Below are positions 44,158 through 53,101 of a stretch of 64,000 nt of DNA, piece by piece (positions within the stretch are counted from its first letter, which is position 1; each line of letters begins with the position of its first letter). The notes beneath the pieces were generated by a model that saw nothing but the letters and a program-made list of their open reading frames with translations, had not been told where the DNA came from and did not search any database. The position numbers and the translations under genes were made by a program. This DNA is from an uncultured Clostridia bacterium (GTDB taxonomy: Bacteria; Bacillota; Clostridia; TANB77; CAG-508): contig CAKOXT010000004.1 in assembly GCA_934130285.1 (NCBI GenBank), positions 62,001 through 126,000 of the forward strand. The letters are read 5' to 3'.

Positions 44158-44673
44158 ATGAATTTTAAATACGAAAGAAAAGGATTAGATGAAGAAAAAA
44201 TTAATTGGATACAAAATGAAGCAAAGCCAGGAGAAATATTAAATGGTACAGTCAAAAATATTAAACCATTTGGAGCTTTTGTAGAAGTTGAAAATGGAAT
44301 AACAGGACTTCTACATATTGAAGATATTTCGGTTTCAAGAATCAAATCACCAGAGGAAAGATTTTCAGTTGGACAAAATATAAAAGTTATGATAAAATCA
44401 ATTGACAAAGATTTAAATAGAATTGATTTAACACATAAAGAACTTTTAGGAACTTGGGAAGAAAATGTAGTTTCATACCAAGAAGGCGAAAAAGTCCAAG
44501 GAACAATAAAAGAAATCGAAAAACAAAAAAATGGTATATTTGTAGAACTAAAACCAAACTTAGTAGGATTAGCTGAGTACAAAGAAGGATACGAATATGG
44601 ACAAAAAGTTGATGTATATATTAAAAAAATTGTAAAAGACAAGAAAAAAATTAAACTACTTATCGTATCTTAA
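44158..44673 (+). CDS. Protein with two S1 RNA-binding domains
   Basis: The 171-residue protein has two S1 OB folds: GEILNGTVKNIKPFGAFVEV to RIDLTHKELL (about residues 20-95) and EGEKVQGTIKEIEKQKNGIF to the end (about 105-170). It is a short S1-like protein and not full-length ribosomal S1; a role in mRNA or rRNA binding is likely. The start at 44158 has GAGG 7 nt upstream, whereas the ATG at 44152 abuts the ribosome site. It lies 15 bp after rluB, in the same direction. Confidence 0.8.
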   Translation: MNFKYERKGLDEEKINWIQNEAKPGEILNGTVKNIKPFGAFVEVENGITGLLHIEDISVSRIKSPEERFSVGQNIKVMIKSIDKDLNRIDLTHKELLGTWEENVVSYQEGEKVQGTIKEIEKQKNGIFVELKPNLVGLAEYKEGYEYGQKVDVYIKKIVKDKKKIKLLIVS

Positions 44674-44783
44674 TAATTCTATTAAAATCAAAGCATAGAA
44701 TTTATGCTTCACTTTAAAGAAAATTTTTAATAAAAATTTTCAAAACAAACATCTAAAATAATAATTTAATTGGAGGTATTAAA

Positions 44784-45716
44784 ATGGTAGAAGATGAGAA
44801 AATTAAAACTACGGTTTCACCTTTTGCAATGAAAGAAGGAGAAATCAAAACATTTGATGGAAAAGATGGATATGTTTCAATTAACCAAATAATCCATAGA
44901 ATTAATTTAGGACATATCACAGAAATTCATTTCAAAATCTTAGAGCTTGTAAATGAATTTGAATTTATGACATCAAGACAAATATATCAAATATTAATCA
45001 ACAGAAATATTGATATAAAATCACAAGATAAATTAAACAATAAATTAGAGCAATTAATAAAAACAAAAATTTTAACAAGATACTATTTTTCAAGTGAAGA
45101 TGGAAAATGTATATACAGAGTATATTGTTTAGAGAAAATGGGAAAATATTTATTAAATTCTAGAAATATAGAATGTAAATGGCAACCAACAGACAATACA
45201 AAACCAGTATCAATGATAAAGAAAAGATTAGCAGGAAATCAAATTATAGTTGCATATATGAGAAAGGTACAAGCCTTTGATTCATATACAGTAAAACCAG
45301 CAATAACAGCTAAAAAAAGTGGTAAAATATTAAAAGCTAATGCTGGAGTAAAATTAACTAAAAGAGGTATATCAGTTGACTTCTTATTTGAAGCAGTTAG
45401 AAGAGAAGAAGATTGGGAAACTAAGTTTGAAGAAAGAATGAGATTATATAAAGAATTTTATGAGAACTTTGTACAATTTGATTCTGGATATGAAAGAGCT
45501 CCTCAATTCATAATTGTCGCTGAAGATGACAAACATATGATTGAGATTTTCAAAATTATTGTTACAAAAGGTATTAGCATTAACAATATGAAGATTTATT
45601 TTACACAAGATTTAAGTCAAAATGCTACAAAGCTAGATAAATCACTTATAGAATTTGTAACAGACGAAAACGGAAAATATAAAATGAATACTGTTGAAGT
45701 TAAATTATTAGGATAA
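44784..45716 (+). CDS. Replication-relaxation-like winged-helix protein
   Basis: The 310-residue soluble protein has an N-terminal winged helix (FKILELVNEFEFMTSRQIYQ, then LEQLIKTKILTRYYF) and a larger alpha/beta domain with RGISVDFLFEAVRREEDWETKFEERMRLYKEF. That order resembles the plasmid/ICE 'replication-relaxation' family, whose C-terminal part looks like a nuclease-type fold. GGAGGT is 7 nt before the start. The next 400 bp are a noncoding repeat array, so binding to those repeats is possible. The family call is tentative. Confidence 0.45.
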   Translation: MVEDEKIKTTVSPFAMKEGEIKTFDGKDGYVSINQIIHRINLGHITEIHFKILELVNEFEFMTSRQIYQILINRNIDIKSQDKLNNKLEQLIKTKILTRYYFSSEDGKCIYRVYCLEKMGKYLLNSRNIECKWQPTDNTKPVSMIKKRLAGNQIIVAYMRKVQAFDSYTVKPAITAKKSGKILKANAGVKLTKRGISVDFLFEAVRREEDWETKFEERMRLYKEFYENFVQFDSGYERAPQFIIVAEDDKHMIEIFKIIVTKGISINNMKIYFTQDLSQNATKLDKSLIEFVTDENGKYKMNTVEVKLLG

Positions 45717-45730
45717 TATAAAATATAAAG

Positions 45731-45914
45731 AAGCCAGAAAGCAATACTAATATTTTTAAATCATCGCGCAGCGACCAAAGGAACAAAGCATAGCTTTGTG
45801 ACTGCGATTGAAGCAATCTTTTCATAAGAAAAAGAGCCTAGTTCTAAATGAACTAGGCTCAACAAGATTGCGACAGCAAGATGATAAAAAATATTAGTAT
45901 TGCTTTTTTGGCTT
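45731..45914. repeat. MITE-like palindromic element or structured RNA
   Basis: Two 35-bp arms (45731-45765 and 45880-45914) are nearly perfect inverted repeats of each other, starting AAGCCA and ending TGGCTT. Inside lies a perfect 11-bp hairpin GAGCCTAGTTC / GAACTAGGCTC (45834-45844, 45850-45860). There is no gene. The shape fits a miniature inverted-repeat transposable element, or a large structured RNA ending in a T-rich terminator. Confidence 0.65.
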
Positions 45915-46100
45915 TTATGTAATGATGTTACTTAATAATTGGGTTAAGATTTGCAACAAGATGAGAAAAAATACTATCATTGTTTTTTTTCGTCTGTACG
46001 ATAAGTTTATTTAATAATTTTACCAAGATTGCATCAATAAGATATTTTATTAATATCGCATTTGGACTTTTATATAATTTGTTATAAAAAAGTTATATCA
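45864..46100 (+). repeat. Three degenerate ~80-bp tandem units upstream of feoA
   Basis: Units start at 45864, 45946 and 46025, each with AAGATT(T)GC. In the first two, an AAGATGAtAAAAAATA block and a TTTTTTT block with GTNNTTAATAATT follow at matching spacing; the third is more divergent. The first unit overlaps the right arm of the palindrome. The rest of the 45717-46125 gap holds no gene. Confidence 0.5.
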
Positions 46101-46125
46101 AAGACAAACCCACATAAAATTAATC

Positions 46126-46359
46126 ATGATGACAACGTTAAATAAATTAAAAGAAAATCAAATATGTATAGTTAAACAAGTAAAAATAATAGGTGAATTT
46201 AAATATAGATTATTTGATATGGGAATTATTCCAAATACAAAAATAAAATTAATCAAAAATGCACCATTAGGAGATCCAATGCAAATAGAATTAAGAGAAT
46301 ACGACTTAAGTATTAGAAAAGAAATTGCAGAAAAAATAGATGTAGAGGTGATATTATGA
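46126..46359 (+). CDS. feoA: Ferrous iron transport protein FeoA
   Basis: FeoA is a small SH3-like cytoplasmic partner needed for FeoB function. The 77-residue protein has MTTLNKLKENQICIVKQVK, FRLFDMGIIPNTKIKL-like YRLFDMGIIPNTKIKLIKN and ends RKEIAEKIDVEVIL. Two ATGs stand in tandem at 46126 and 46129; no clear ribosome site precedes them. It overlaps feoB by 4 nt (ATGA). Confidence 0.92.
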   Translation: MMTTLNKLKENQICIVKQVKIIGEFKYRLFDMGIIPNTKIKLIKNAPLGDPMQIELREYDLSIRKEIAEKIDVEVIL

Positions 46360-48131
46360 TATTTGCATTAGTTGGAAATCAAAATTGCGGCAAAACAACA
46401 ATTTTCAATCAAATAACAAATTTAAAACAGCATGTTGGAAATTTTCCAGGAGTAACAGTAGAATATAAAATTGGAGAAATTCCAAATCATCAAAATTGTC
46501 AAATAGTTGATTTGCCAGGATTATATTCACTAAACACGTATACTCATGAAGAAGTAATAACAAAGGATTTTTTATATACTGCCAAGCCAGACGTTATTAT
46601 AAATGTAGTAGATGCAACAAATTTAAAAAGAAATTTATATCTAACACTTCAGTTAAAAGAGATTGGAATTCCAATGATAATGGCTTTAAATATGATGGAC
46701 GATATAAAAAAGAACAAAGGAAAGATTAATGTTGAAGATCTATCATCAGAATTAAAAATACCAATAGTTGAATTATCAAAAGTCACAAAAGATGAGACAA
46801 ATGAATTGATCCAAAAAGCTATTAAAAATAAAAAAAGATATATATTAAATAATGCAAATTTGCAAAACAAAGAGAAAATTTTTTCAAAATACAGAGAGAT
46901 AGACAGGATTTGCTCAAGAACAACTAAGATAGACAGAAACAATAAAAAAGAAATATCATACAAAATAGATAAAATTTTAACAAATAAAATATTAGGAATA
47001 CCAATTTTTATTTGCATAATGTTTTTAATATTTTACTTAACATTTAATGTGATAGGGGATTATTGTACTGATTTATTAAACTATGGAATAGAAATAACAC
47101 AAAATATTTTAGAAAAACTTTTAGTAGATAAGGGGTACAATCCTTTACTAGAAAGTTTGATCATAGATGGCATATTGAATGGAATCTGCAGTGTAATTAG
47201 TTTTTTACCAATAATAGTGACATTATATTTTTTTCTATCAATATTAGAAGATAGCGGATACATGACGAGAATAGCATTTATAATAGATAAAATATTGAGT
47301 AAAATAGGATTGTCAGGAAAGGGAATAGTACCAATACTTTTAGGATTTGGATGTTCAGTACCTGCCATATTATCAATAAGAACAATTCAATCAGAAAAAG
47401 AGAAAAATTTATGCTTGATATTAGTGCCATTTATAAGCTGTTCTGCAAAGATTCCAATATATTCAATATTTGTATCTATATTTTTTAAAGAAAATCCTGC
47501 ATTGGCGATGACAATAATTTATATAATAGGTATATTATTAGGAATAATAATAACAGCGATATTAAACAAGAATAGTAAACTAAATAATGATGGAACATTT
47601 ATAATGGAGATTCCAAATTATAGAATGCCATCATTAAAAAATACTATATTTTTAATGTGGAACAAAACAAAAGATTTTTTAGAAAAATCTTTTTCAATAA
47701 TATTTGTATCCTCAATTATAATTTGGTTTTTGAAAAGTTTTGATATAAATATGCTTTATGTTTCAGAAGAAAAGAGTATGTTAGCATGGATAGGAATGAA
47801 AATAAGTAATTTTTTCAAACCAATAGGATTGGCAGATTGGAGAATTACAACAGCAATTATTACAGGAATATCAGCCAAGGAAGCAATACTTAGCACACTA
47901 AGTGTTTTATATAATTCAAATTTAAGTACTTTGGCAGAAACAATAAATATAATATTTACTAAAAGAGTAGCGTTAAGTTTTATAACATTTATATCATTAT
48001 ACACACCATGTATAGCTACAATAGGAGTAATAAAAAAAGAATTTGGCATAAAAAAAGCAATAAAAACAGTTTTTACACAATTTTTTATTGCTTATATAGC
48101 TTCATTTTTAATATATCATTTAGTTGGCTGA
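46356..48131 (+). CDS. feoB: Ferrous iron transporter FeoB
   Basis: FeoB imports Fe2+ across the cytoplasmic membrane. The 591-residue protein has an N-terminal G domain with P-loop GNQNCGKTT, DLPGLYSL and NVVDATNLKRN, then two gate domains with about eight helices. These include PILLGFGCSVPAILSIRTI and CSAKIPIYSIF, with the conserved cysteines. It is shorter than the 770-residue E. coli form but typical of compact clostridial FeoB. The 3' end overlaps the convergent TSCPD gene by 12 bp. Confidence 0.95.
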   Translation: MIFALVGNQNCGKTTIFNQITNLKQHVGNFPGVTVEYKIGEIPNHQNCQIVDLPGLYSLNTYTHEEVITKDFLYTAKPDVIINVVDATNLKRNLYLTLQLKEIGIPMIMALNMMDDIKKNKGKINVEDLSSELKIPIVELSKVTKDETNELIQKAIKNKKRYILNNANLQNKEKIFSKYREIDRICSRTTKIDRNNKKEISYKIDKILTNKILGIPIFICIMFLIFYLTFNVIGDYCTDLLNYGIEITQNILEKLLVDKGYNPLLESLIIDGILNGICSVISFLPIIVTLYFFLSILEDSGYMTRIAFIIDKILSKIGLSGKGIVPILLGFGCSVPAILSIRTIQSEKEKNLCLILVPFISCSAKIPIYSIFVSIFFKENPALAMTIIYIIGILLGIIITAILNKNSKLNNDGTFIMEIPNYRMPSLKNTIFLMWNKTKDFLEKSFSIIFVSSIIIWFLKSFDINMLYVSEEKSMLAWIGMKISNFFKPIGLADWRITTAIITGISAKEAILSTLSVLYNSNLSTLAETINIIFTKRVALSFITFISLYTPCIATIGVIKKEFGIKKAIKTVFTQFFIAYIASFLIYHLVG

Positions 48132-48380
48132 CATTTTCTTTTTGATTTCTTCTAAAGCCATAGATAATTGATCAGGACATGATGTACCTCTCATACCACA
48201 TTGAATACCTTTTAATTTGGCAATTACTTCATCAATATTTTTACCTTCGACTAAAGCTGAAACAGCTAATGTATTTCCAGGACAGCCACCTCGTATTTTT
48301 ACAGATTTAATAATATTACCATCCATATTAATAACAAATTCACTTGAACAAACCCCTGAAGGTCTAAATCTATATTCCAT
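48120..48380 (-). CDS. TSCPD-domain four-cysteine protein
   Basis: The 86-residue protein MEYRFRPSGVCSSEFVINMD contains C-x-S, RGGCPGN, IQCGMRGTSCPDQL, the TSCPD motif and four conserved cysteines that probably bind a metal. The family is also found fused to ribonucleotide reductases, but the free protein has no known function to me. The start at 48380 is supported by AAAAGGAG 8 nt upstream. Its stop lies inside the convergent feoB gene. Confidence 0.85.
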   Translation of the reverse strand: MEYRFRPSGVCSSEFVINMDGNIIKSVKIRGGCPGNTLAVSALVEGKNIDEVIAKLKGIQCGMRGTSCPDQLSMALEEIKKKMSAN

Positions 48381-48531
48381 AAAATCACTCCTTTTTACAA
48401 TGAAAATTATAACAGAAAAAAACATAATATACAATTATTTTAAGAAAAAATGCGTATAATATACGTTAATTCATATAAAATTCATAAAAGAAAAATATAA
48501 TATAAAAAAATAAAAAAGGGAGGAAAAGATT

Positions 48532-49083
48532 ATGGATATAGAAAAAGTTTTGAAAAAAACTGGATATACATCAATAATCACATCTCTAGTATTAGGTATA
48601 TTAGGATTAGTAATGTTTATGTATTCAGAAGCAACTCTAAAAATAATAGCATATGTACTAGGGGCAATATTAATGTTAACAGGAATTATAAAAATAATTG
48701 GATATTTTACAGAGAAAGGAAGTTACGATTTATTCAATTATGAATTAGTTTATGGAATAATTAGCATATTATTCGGATTAGTAGTTGCAACACATACAGA
48801 AGCTTTAGAAAGTTTAATAGGAATTATTTTGGGTGTATGGATAATATATAGTAGCTTAATGAGATTCGGACTTTCATTGAAATTAAAGGCGTTCGAAGCA
48901 AAATCATGGATTGCCATGCTAATAGTTGCTGTATTAATGATGATATGTGGAATTTATATTATGTTTACACCAGATATAATAATTGCAACATTAGGATTAA
49001 TTATATTAGCATATTCAATAATGGATATTATTGAAGGAATAGCTTTTATAGTAAATGTAAATAAATTAAAAAAATTAGATTAG
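48532..49083 (+). CDS. DUF308 (HdeD-like) membrane protein
   Basis: The 183-residue protein has six short helices in three pairs, with LGAILMLTGIIKII and YGIISILFGLVVATH, the repeat pattern of the DUF308/HdeD family of small membrane proteins linked to acid stress in enterobacteria. The function here is unknown. GGGAGGA precedes the ATG. It stands alone and is closed by a hairpin. Confidence 0.8.
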   Translation: MDIEKVLKKTGYTSIITSLVLGILGLVMFMYSEATLKIIAYVLGAILMLTGIIKIIGYFTEKGSYDLFNYELVYGIISILFGLVVATHTEALESLIGIILGVWIIYSSLMRFGLSLKLKAFEAKSWIAMLIVAVLMMICGIYIMFTPDIIIATLGLIILAYSIMDIIEGIAFIVNVNKLKKLD

Positions 49084-49094
49084 ATTGATAACTT

Positions 49095-49118
49095 AAAGCA
49101 CTTCGAAAGAAGTGCTTT
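49095..49118 (+). terminator. Terminator of the DUF308 gene
   Basis: AAAGCACTTC pairs perfectly with GAAGTGCTTT around a GAAA tetraloop. Confidence 0.75.
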
Positions 49119-49234
49119 AAAAAAGTTTGGTTAATATTAAAAATTTAATATTAATTTAATGAAAATGAAATAATATATTATCAATCTAACAAGAAGGGGG
49201 AATGAACAATATAAAAAAAGAAAGGATTGATTAT

Positions 49235-49903
49235 ATGAAAAATGAAAAAGAAAATGAAAGAGAAGCGGACCTGATACAGGCTGCAAGTTTAATGAAGATA
49301 GAACAAAAAGTTGATAAAAAGGCAAATGAATTTGAAAAAATAATGCTTATATATAAATCTGCAATAAAAGTGTTAAGAACTAAATTTGATATACTAAATG
49401 AAGAGTTTGAAAATTTTTGTGAATATAATCCAATAGATCATATTTCAGAAAGAATAAAATCACCAGATAGTATAATAGAAAAAATGAATCGAAAAGAATT
49501 AGATCTTACATATAAAAATTTAATTGAACAAGTAAATGATATAGCAGGAATAAGAATAGTTTGTTCATTTAAAGATGACGTTTTTAAAATGGTAAATATA
49601 ATAGAAAATTTTCAAGATATAGAGATAATAGAAAGAAAAGATTATATTACCAATCCCAAAGCCAGTGGATATCAAAGCTACCATATGTTAATTAATGTTC
49701 CTGTTACATTAAAAGACAAAACAATATATGTGAAAGTAGAAGTTCAAATAAGAACAGTTGCTATGGATTTTTGGGCAACTTTAGAACATAAATTGAAGTA
49801 TAAGAAAGAAATAAGCAAAAAGTCATCAAAAGAATTAGTAAATACAGCTAAAGCAATTTCAAAACTAGATGACAAAATGATGCAAATAAAATGTAATGCC
49901 TAA
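49235..49903 (+). CDS. Small alarmone synthetase, (p)ppGpp RelA/SpoT-like domain
   Basis: The 222-residue protein is a stand-alone synthetase of the RelQ/YjbM type, which transfers pyrophosphate from ATP to GTP or GDP. It has NDIAGIRIVCSFKDDVFKMV, YITNPKASGYQSYHM, VKVEVQIRTVAMDFWATLEH and KLKYKK, the standard synthetase motifs with catalytic Glu in EVQIRT. No hydrolase, TGS or ACT domain is present. I chose ATG 49235 because AAAGGA lies 8 nt upstream; the ATG at 49202 abuts a GGGGGA site. Confidence 0.9.
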   Translation: MKNEKENEREADLIQAASLMKIEQKVDKKANEFEKIMLIYKSAIKVLRTKFDILNEEFENFCEYNPIDHISERIKSPDSIIEKMNRKELDLTYKNLIEQVNDIAGIRIVCSFKDDVFKMVNIIENFQDIEIIERKDYITNPKASGYQSYHMLINVPVTLKDKTIYVKVEVQIRTVAMDFWATLEHKLKYKKEISKKSSKELVNTAKAISKLDDKMMQIKCNA

Positions 49904-49908
49904 TAAAT

Positions 49909-49945
49909 AAAAAAGCCAATGATTAAAAAATATCATTGGCTTTTT
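49909..49945. terminator. Bidirectional terminator at 49.9 kb
   Basis: AAAAAGCCAATGATA pairs with TATCATTGGCTTTTT between two convergent genes; T-runs exist on both strands. Confidence 0.85.
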
Positions 49946-51575
49946 ACCTTTGAATATCATATGATCCATTGATACTTGAATTATATTTTATTTCCCCTGT
50001 AGATAAATCTACAAACTCCTTACTAGAAATATTAGAGCGTTTATCTTTTAAATCTTTCAAATGTTTTAAATAGTCTTTACTGTTGTAAGGAATGTCATGC
50101 TTTATTGATTCCATTGCTTTTACTTGCTCAGAAGTAAATGGTAACAACAAAGGTACAGAATATTTTCCATAAGTATAATTAACTTTGCCGTTATACATAG
50201 GCAATAGTAAGTTTGATTTTCCCATATATCCAGCAAGTAGTTCTTCAAGAACGCTTTTTTTAATATGAAGTGAAAAAGTTTCATTCATACCACTATCAAT
50301 TGCAATCCCACACATAGCAGAAGATGTATCAACCTTTGTAGCACCAGCATTAGGATATTTTGAATTTTCTATCATTTCCATAAGCAAATATAACATGGTT
50401 ACATCTTTTAAATTATATGAAGCATATATAGGATTATATAATTTAAAATAGTGTTTGGCATCAGCTACTAAATCGTTTTGAGATTCAGGAATATAAGTAT
50501 CGAAGAATTTTTTATATTGATCGCCATATTCATTTGCAACATAATGTACAAACATGTCATCAGAAAATCTATAAATATTTTCTGAAATATCAAGCTCTGA
50601 TTCATTATTTTCAGATAATCTATCGGATTTTTGCATTTCCAAATAAAATCTATTAGGTTCATAGAATAAGTTAATTTTTGCTAAACATTTTCTAAGCATT
50701 GAATTAGAAGGTGCTTTGAAATTTTCATCTAACATAGCTGGAATAAAATCTAGATCACGTATAATGAACATAGCTTCAAGATATGTATCTAATTCTTTAT
50801 AATATCTATTAATCCAAAAAGAATATAAAGTCAATAAATCAGCAGGAGAATAATTATCAAAATTCTTTTTATCTGAAAAAATCTCTAAAATCTTTTCAGA
50901 TTTATGATCAGGATTTGCTGATTCCAAAGCTTCTGAAAGTTCTGGAGTCTTTAAAAAATCCATTTTCTTTTTATTTATTTCCAAATAATTATCAAGTAAT
51001 GTAAATTTGTCTAGCTGGACTAACATTGAATGTACAGAATCTATAATATTATCTTTTAAAGTATTTGACATTTGAGATAATTCTGAATCTAAAAAATCAT
51101 AAATAGTTCCTGTTGAATCAGAAAGATCATAATCATTTTTTAATTTAGAAGCATAATAAAGTAACGCCAATTCAAAAGTTGATTTTGGCATTTTTTCTAG
51201 GTCTTTGAAAGTAAGAGCATTTTCATCAGTAGGCGTGTTCATAGAATTAACTAATGAATCTAGTTTATTATGATCTTTAGCAAAAACTTCATAACATAAA
51301 TAATTCATATAATGTTGAGAAATTTTAGTTCCTGAATATGCAGCTTCTGATAAACTCTCTATATCTTGTGAAAAAATTTCTTCGACTTCTTGTTTAGTTA
51401 TATCAGGCTTAGCCTGCTTTAAACTTTTTACATATGGATAACAAATTGACATTAAAAATCTCCATAGAAAACGGGATTCTTTAATCTTTTTCGGATTATT
51501 AACATAAGATATTGCTTTATCACGGTTATCTTCAAAACCAAAAAGCCTAAAGGTATTATTACTTTTACTAGACAT
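49944..51575 (-). CDS. Unknown large soluble protein
   Basis: I do not recognise this 543-residue protein. It has no signal peptide or membrane helix; most of it appears helical, with alternating acidic and hydrophobic stretches. A shorter beta-containing part near residues 415-480 includes SAMCGIAIDSGMNETFSLH and YGKYSVPLLLPF. Helical-repeat or phage-like structural proteins are conceivable, but no motif supports either. The gene is monocistronic with GGAG upstream of the start, and its base composition is like that of its neighbours. Confidence 0.6.
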   Translation of the reverse strand: MSSKSNNTFRLFGFEDNRDKAISYVNNPKKIKESRFLWRFLMSICYPYVKSLKQAKPDITKQEVEEIFSQDIESLSEAAYSGTKISQHYMNYLCYEVFAKDHNKLDSLVNSMNTPTDENALTFKDLEKMPKSTFELALLYYASKLKNDYDLSDSTGTIYDFLDSELSQMSNTLKDNIIDSVHSMLVQLDKFTLLDNYLEINKKKMDFLKTPELSEALESANPDHKSEKILEIFSDKKNFDNYSPADLLTLYSFWINRYYKELDTYLEAMFIIRDLDFIPAMLDENFKAPSNSMLRKCLAKINLFYEPNRFYLEMQKSDRLSENNESELDISENIYRFSDDMFVHYVANEYGDQYKKFFDTYIPESQNDLVADAKHYFKLYNPIYASYNLKDVTMLYLLMEMIENSKYPNAGATKVDTSSAMCGIAIDSGMNETFSLHIKKSVLEELLAGYMGKSNLLLPMYNGKVNYTYGKYSVPLLLPFTSEQVKAMESIKHDIPYNSKDYLKHLKDLKDKRSNISSKEFVDLSTGEIKYNSSINGSYDIQR

Positions 51576-51749
51576 ATATACTCCTTTTTTTATTAAAGTT
51601 AAATGTAGTTAACATAACAATTATAACATGCTTTTTTGAAAAAAACAAGAGAAAATCAGTTCAAAAGTAGATATATCAAGGAGAAAATAAAAAAACAAGG
51701 AACGTAGAAAAGAGATAGTAAAAAATGTACAAAAAAGAAAAATTAGTGT

Positions 51750-51778
51750 TGACAAGCCTAAAATAGCATAGTATAATA
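51750..51778 (+). promoter_or_regulatory. Consensus promoter of the S10 ribosomal operon
   Basis: TTGACA (51750-51755), 17-bp spacer, TATAAT (51773-51778). It drives a leader of about 220 nt before rpsJ. Confidence 0.85.
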
Positions 51779-51784
51779 TTAAAG

Positions 51785-52008
51785 CGTAAGATAAAGCGAT
51801 GAAGCAGGATGTGGCTACACAGAAGTTTATATCTGTGGAGGGAACTCTTGCAGAGTATGTCTTGGCTTAGACCGGGCGATAAGTTTGATAAAAGCACACT
51901 TATCCAGGATACAAAAGAAATGATGTAACTTGGATTTATATATGGGGTATAAAGAAACACCAGGGTGCGTTTTAAACTTGCCGTTACATTTAATAAGGAG
52001 GGAAAACA
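51785..52008 (+). promoter_or_regulatory. Structured leader of the S10 operon
   Basis: The untranslated leader before rpsJ is visibly richer in G+C than ordinary intergenic DNA and contains a GATAAGT / ACTTATC stem (51888-51913 region). It ends with an AAGGAGGG ribosome site. In other bacteria this leader is where an r-protein controls the operon (L4 in E. coli), so a similar control is likely, but the ligand is not shown. Confidence 0.55.
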
Positions 52009-52338
52009 ATGGCAACATCAAACCAAAACGTAGGAAGCGAAAAAATCAGAATAAGATTAAAAGCTTATGACTTCGTAGTTTTAGACCAGTCTGCTGAAAG
52101 AATAGTAGATACTGCTAAAAGAACAGGAGCTAAAGTTTCAGGTCCTATTCCACTTCCAACAGAAAAGGAAATAGTAACTATTTTACGTTCTCCACACAAA
52201 CACAAAGATTCAAGAGAACAATTTGAAATGAGAACACATAAAAGAGTTATTGATATTCTTTATCCAACACAAAAAACAGTTGATAGCTTAATGAAATTAG
52301 AGTTACCAGCAGGTGTTGATATCGAAATCAAATTATAA
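52009..52338 (+). CDS. rpsJ: 30S ribosomal protein S10
   Basis: S10 is in the 30S head and also binds NusB in antitermination. The 109-residue protein has KIRIRLKAYDFVVLDQSAER and SGPIPLPTEKEIVTILRSPH, then HKRVIDIL. It has a slightly longer N-terminus than usual. It is the first gene of the S10 operon behind a structured leader. Confidence 0.98.
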   Translation: MATSNQNVGSEKIRIRLKAYDFVVLDQSAERIVDTAKRTGAKVSGPIPLPTEKEIVTILRSPHKHKDSREQFEMRTHKRVIDILYPTQKTVDSLMKLELPAGVDIEIKL

Positions 52339-52446
52339 TTATTATTAATGAAAGCAACACACAACAGTTGCAAAAACAAAAAAAGTTGTGAACATCAAAC
52401 CAAGCTAGTACATATAGTACGAGCCAATAGTTAGGAGGAAAGAAAG

Positions 52447-53082
52447 ATGAAAAAAGCAATCATCGGTAGAAAAGTCGGAATGACACAAATATTTGATGAA
52501 AAAGGTAATGTAATACCTGTAACAGTTATTGAAGCTGGACCATGTAGTGTAGTTCAAGTTAAAACAGTTGAAACTGATGGATACGACGCTGTTCAATTAG
52601 GATTCGGTTCAGTAAAAGAAAACAAATTAAACAAACCAGAAAAAGGACACTTTACAAAAGTTAAAGTTACTCCAGTTAAACATTTAAGAGAATTCAGATT
52701 ATCTGATGTATCTAATGTAAAAGTTGGAGATGAAATAAAAGCTGATGTATTTACTGCAGGAGAAACAGTAGATATTCAAGGAACAACTAAAGGAAAAGGA
52801 TTCCAAGGTGTTATTAAAAGACATGGACAATCAAGAGGACCTATGGGACATGGTTCTATGTACCACAGAAGACCAGGTTCAATGGGATCTACATCAACTC
52901 CAGGTAGAGTTTTCAAAGGAAAGAAATTACCAGGACATATGGGAAATGTAACAGTTACAATCCAAAACTTAAAAGTTGTTAGAGTTGACTTAGACAAAAA
53001 TTGTATATTAGTAAAAGGTAGTGTTCCAGGAAATAAAGGAGCTATCCTAAAAATAAAAGATGCCACAAAGGCATTAGCGTAA
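52447..53082 (+). CDS. rplC: 50S ribosomal protein L3
   Basis: L3 nucleates 50S assembly near the peptidyl transferase centre. The 211-residue protein starts MKKAIIGRKVGMTQIFDEKG and has the conserved GKGFQGVIKRHGQSRGPMGH loop and GSMGSTSTPGRVFKGKKLPG. AGGAGGA lies 7 nt before the ATG. Confidence 0.98.
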   Translation: MKKAIIGRKVGMTQIFDEKGNVIPVTVIEAGPCSVVQVKTVETDGYDAVQLGFGSVKENKLNKPEKGHFTKVKVTPVKHLREFRLSDVSNVKVGDEIKADVFTAGETVDIQGTTKGKGFQGVIKRHGQSRGPMGHGSMYHRRPGSMGSTSTPGRVFKGKKLPGHMGNVTVTIQNLKVVRVDLDKNCILVKGSVPGNKGAILKIKDATKALA

Positions 53083-53101
53083 GAGAAAGGAGGAACAGTA
53101 A

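Noticed and set aside
43659..44642. Minus-strand ORF of 327 codons across rluB and the S1 gene
   Set aside because: It is a low-complexity Ser/Phe/Ile-rich shadow of conserved plus-strand genes.
45717..46125. CRISPR array
   Set aside because: The repeats are about 80 bp, diverged, only three, and have no spacers or cas genes nearby.
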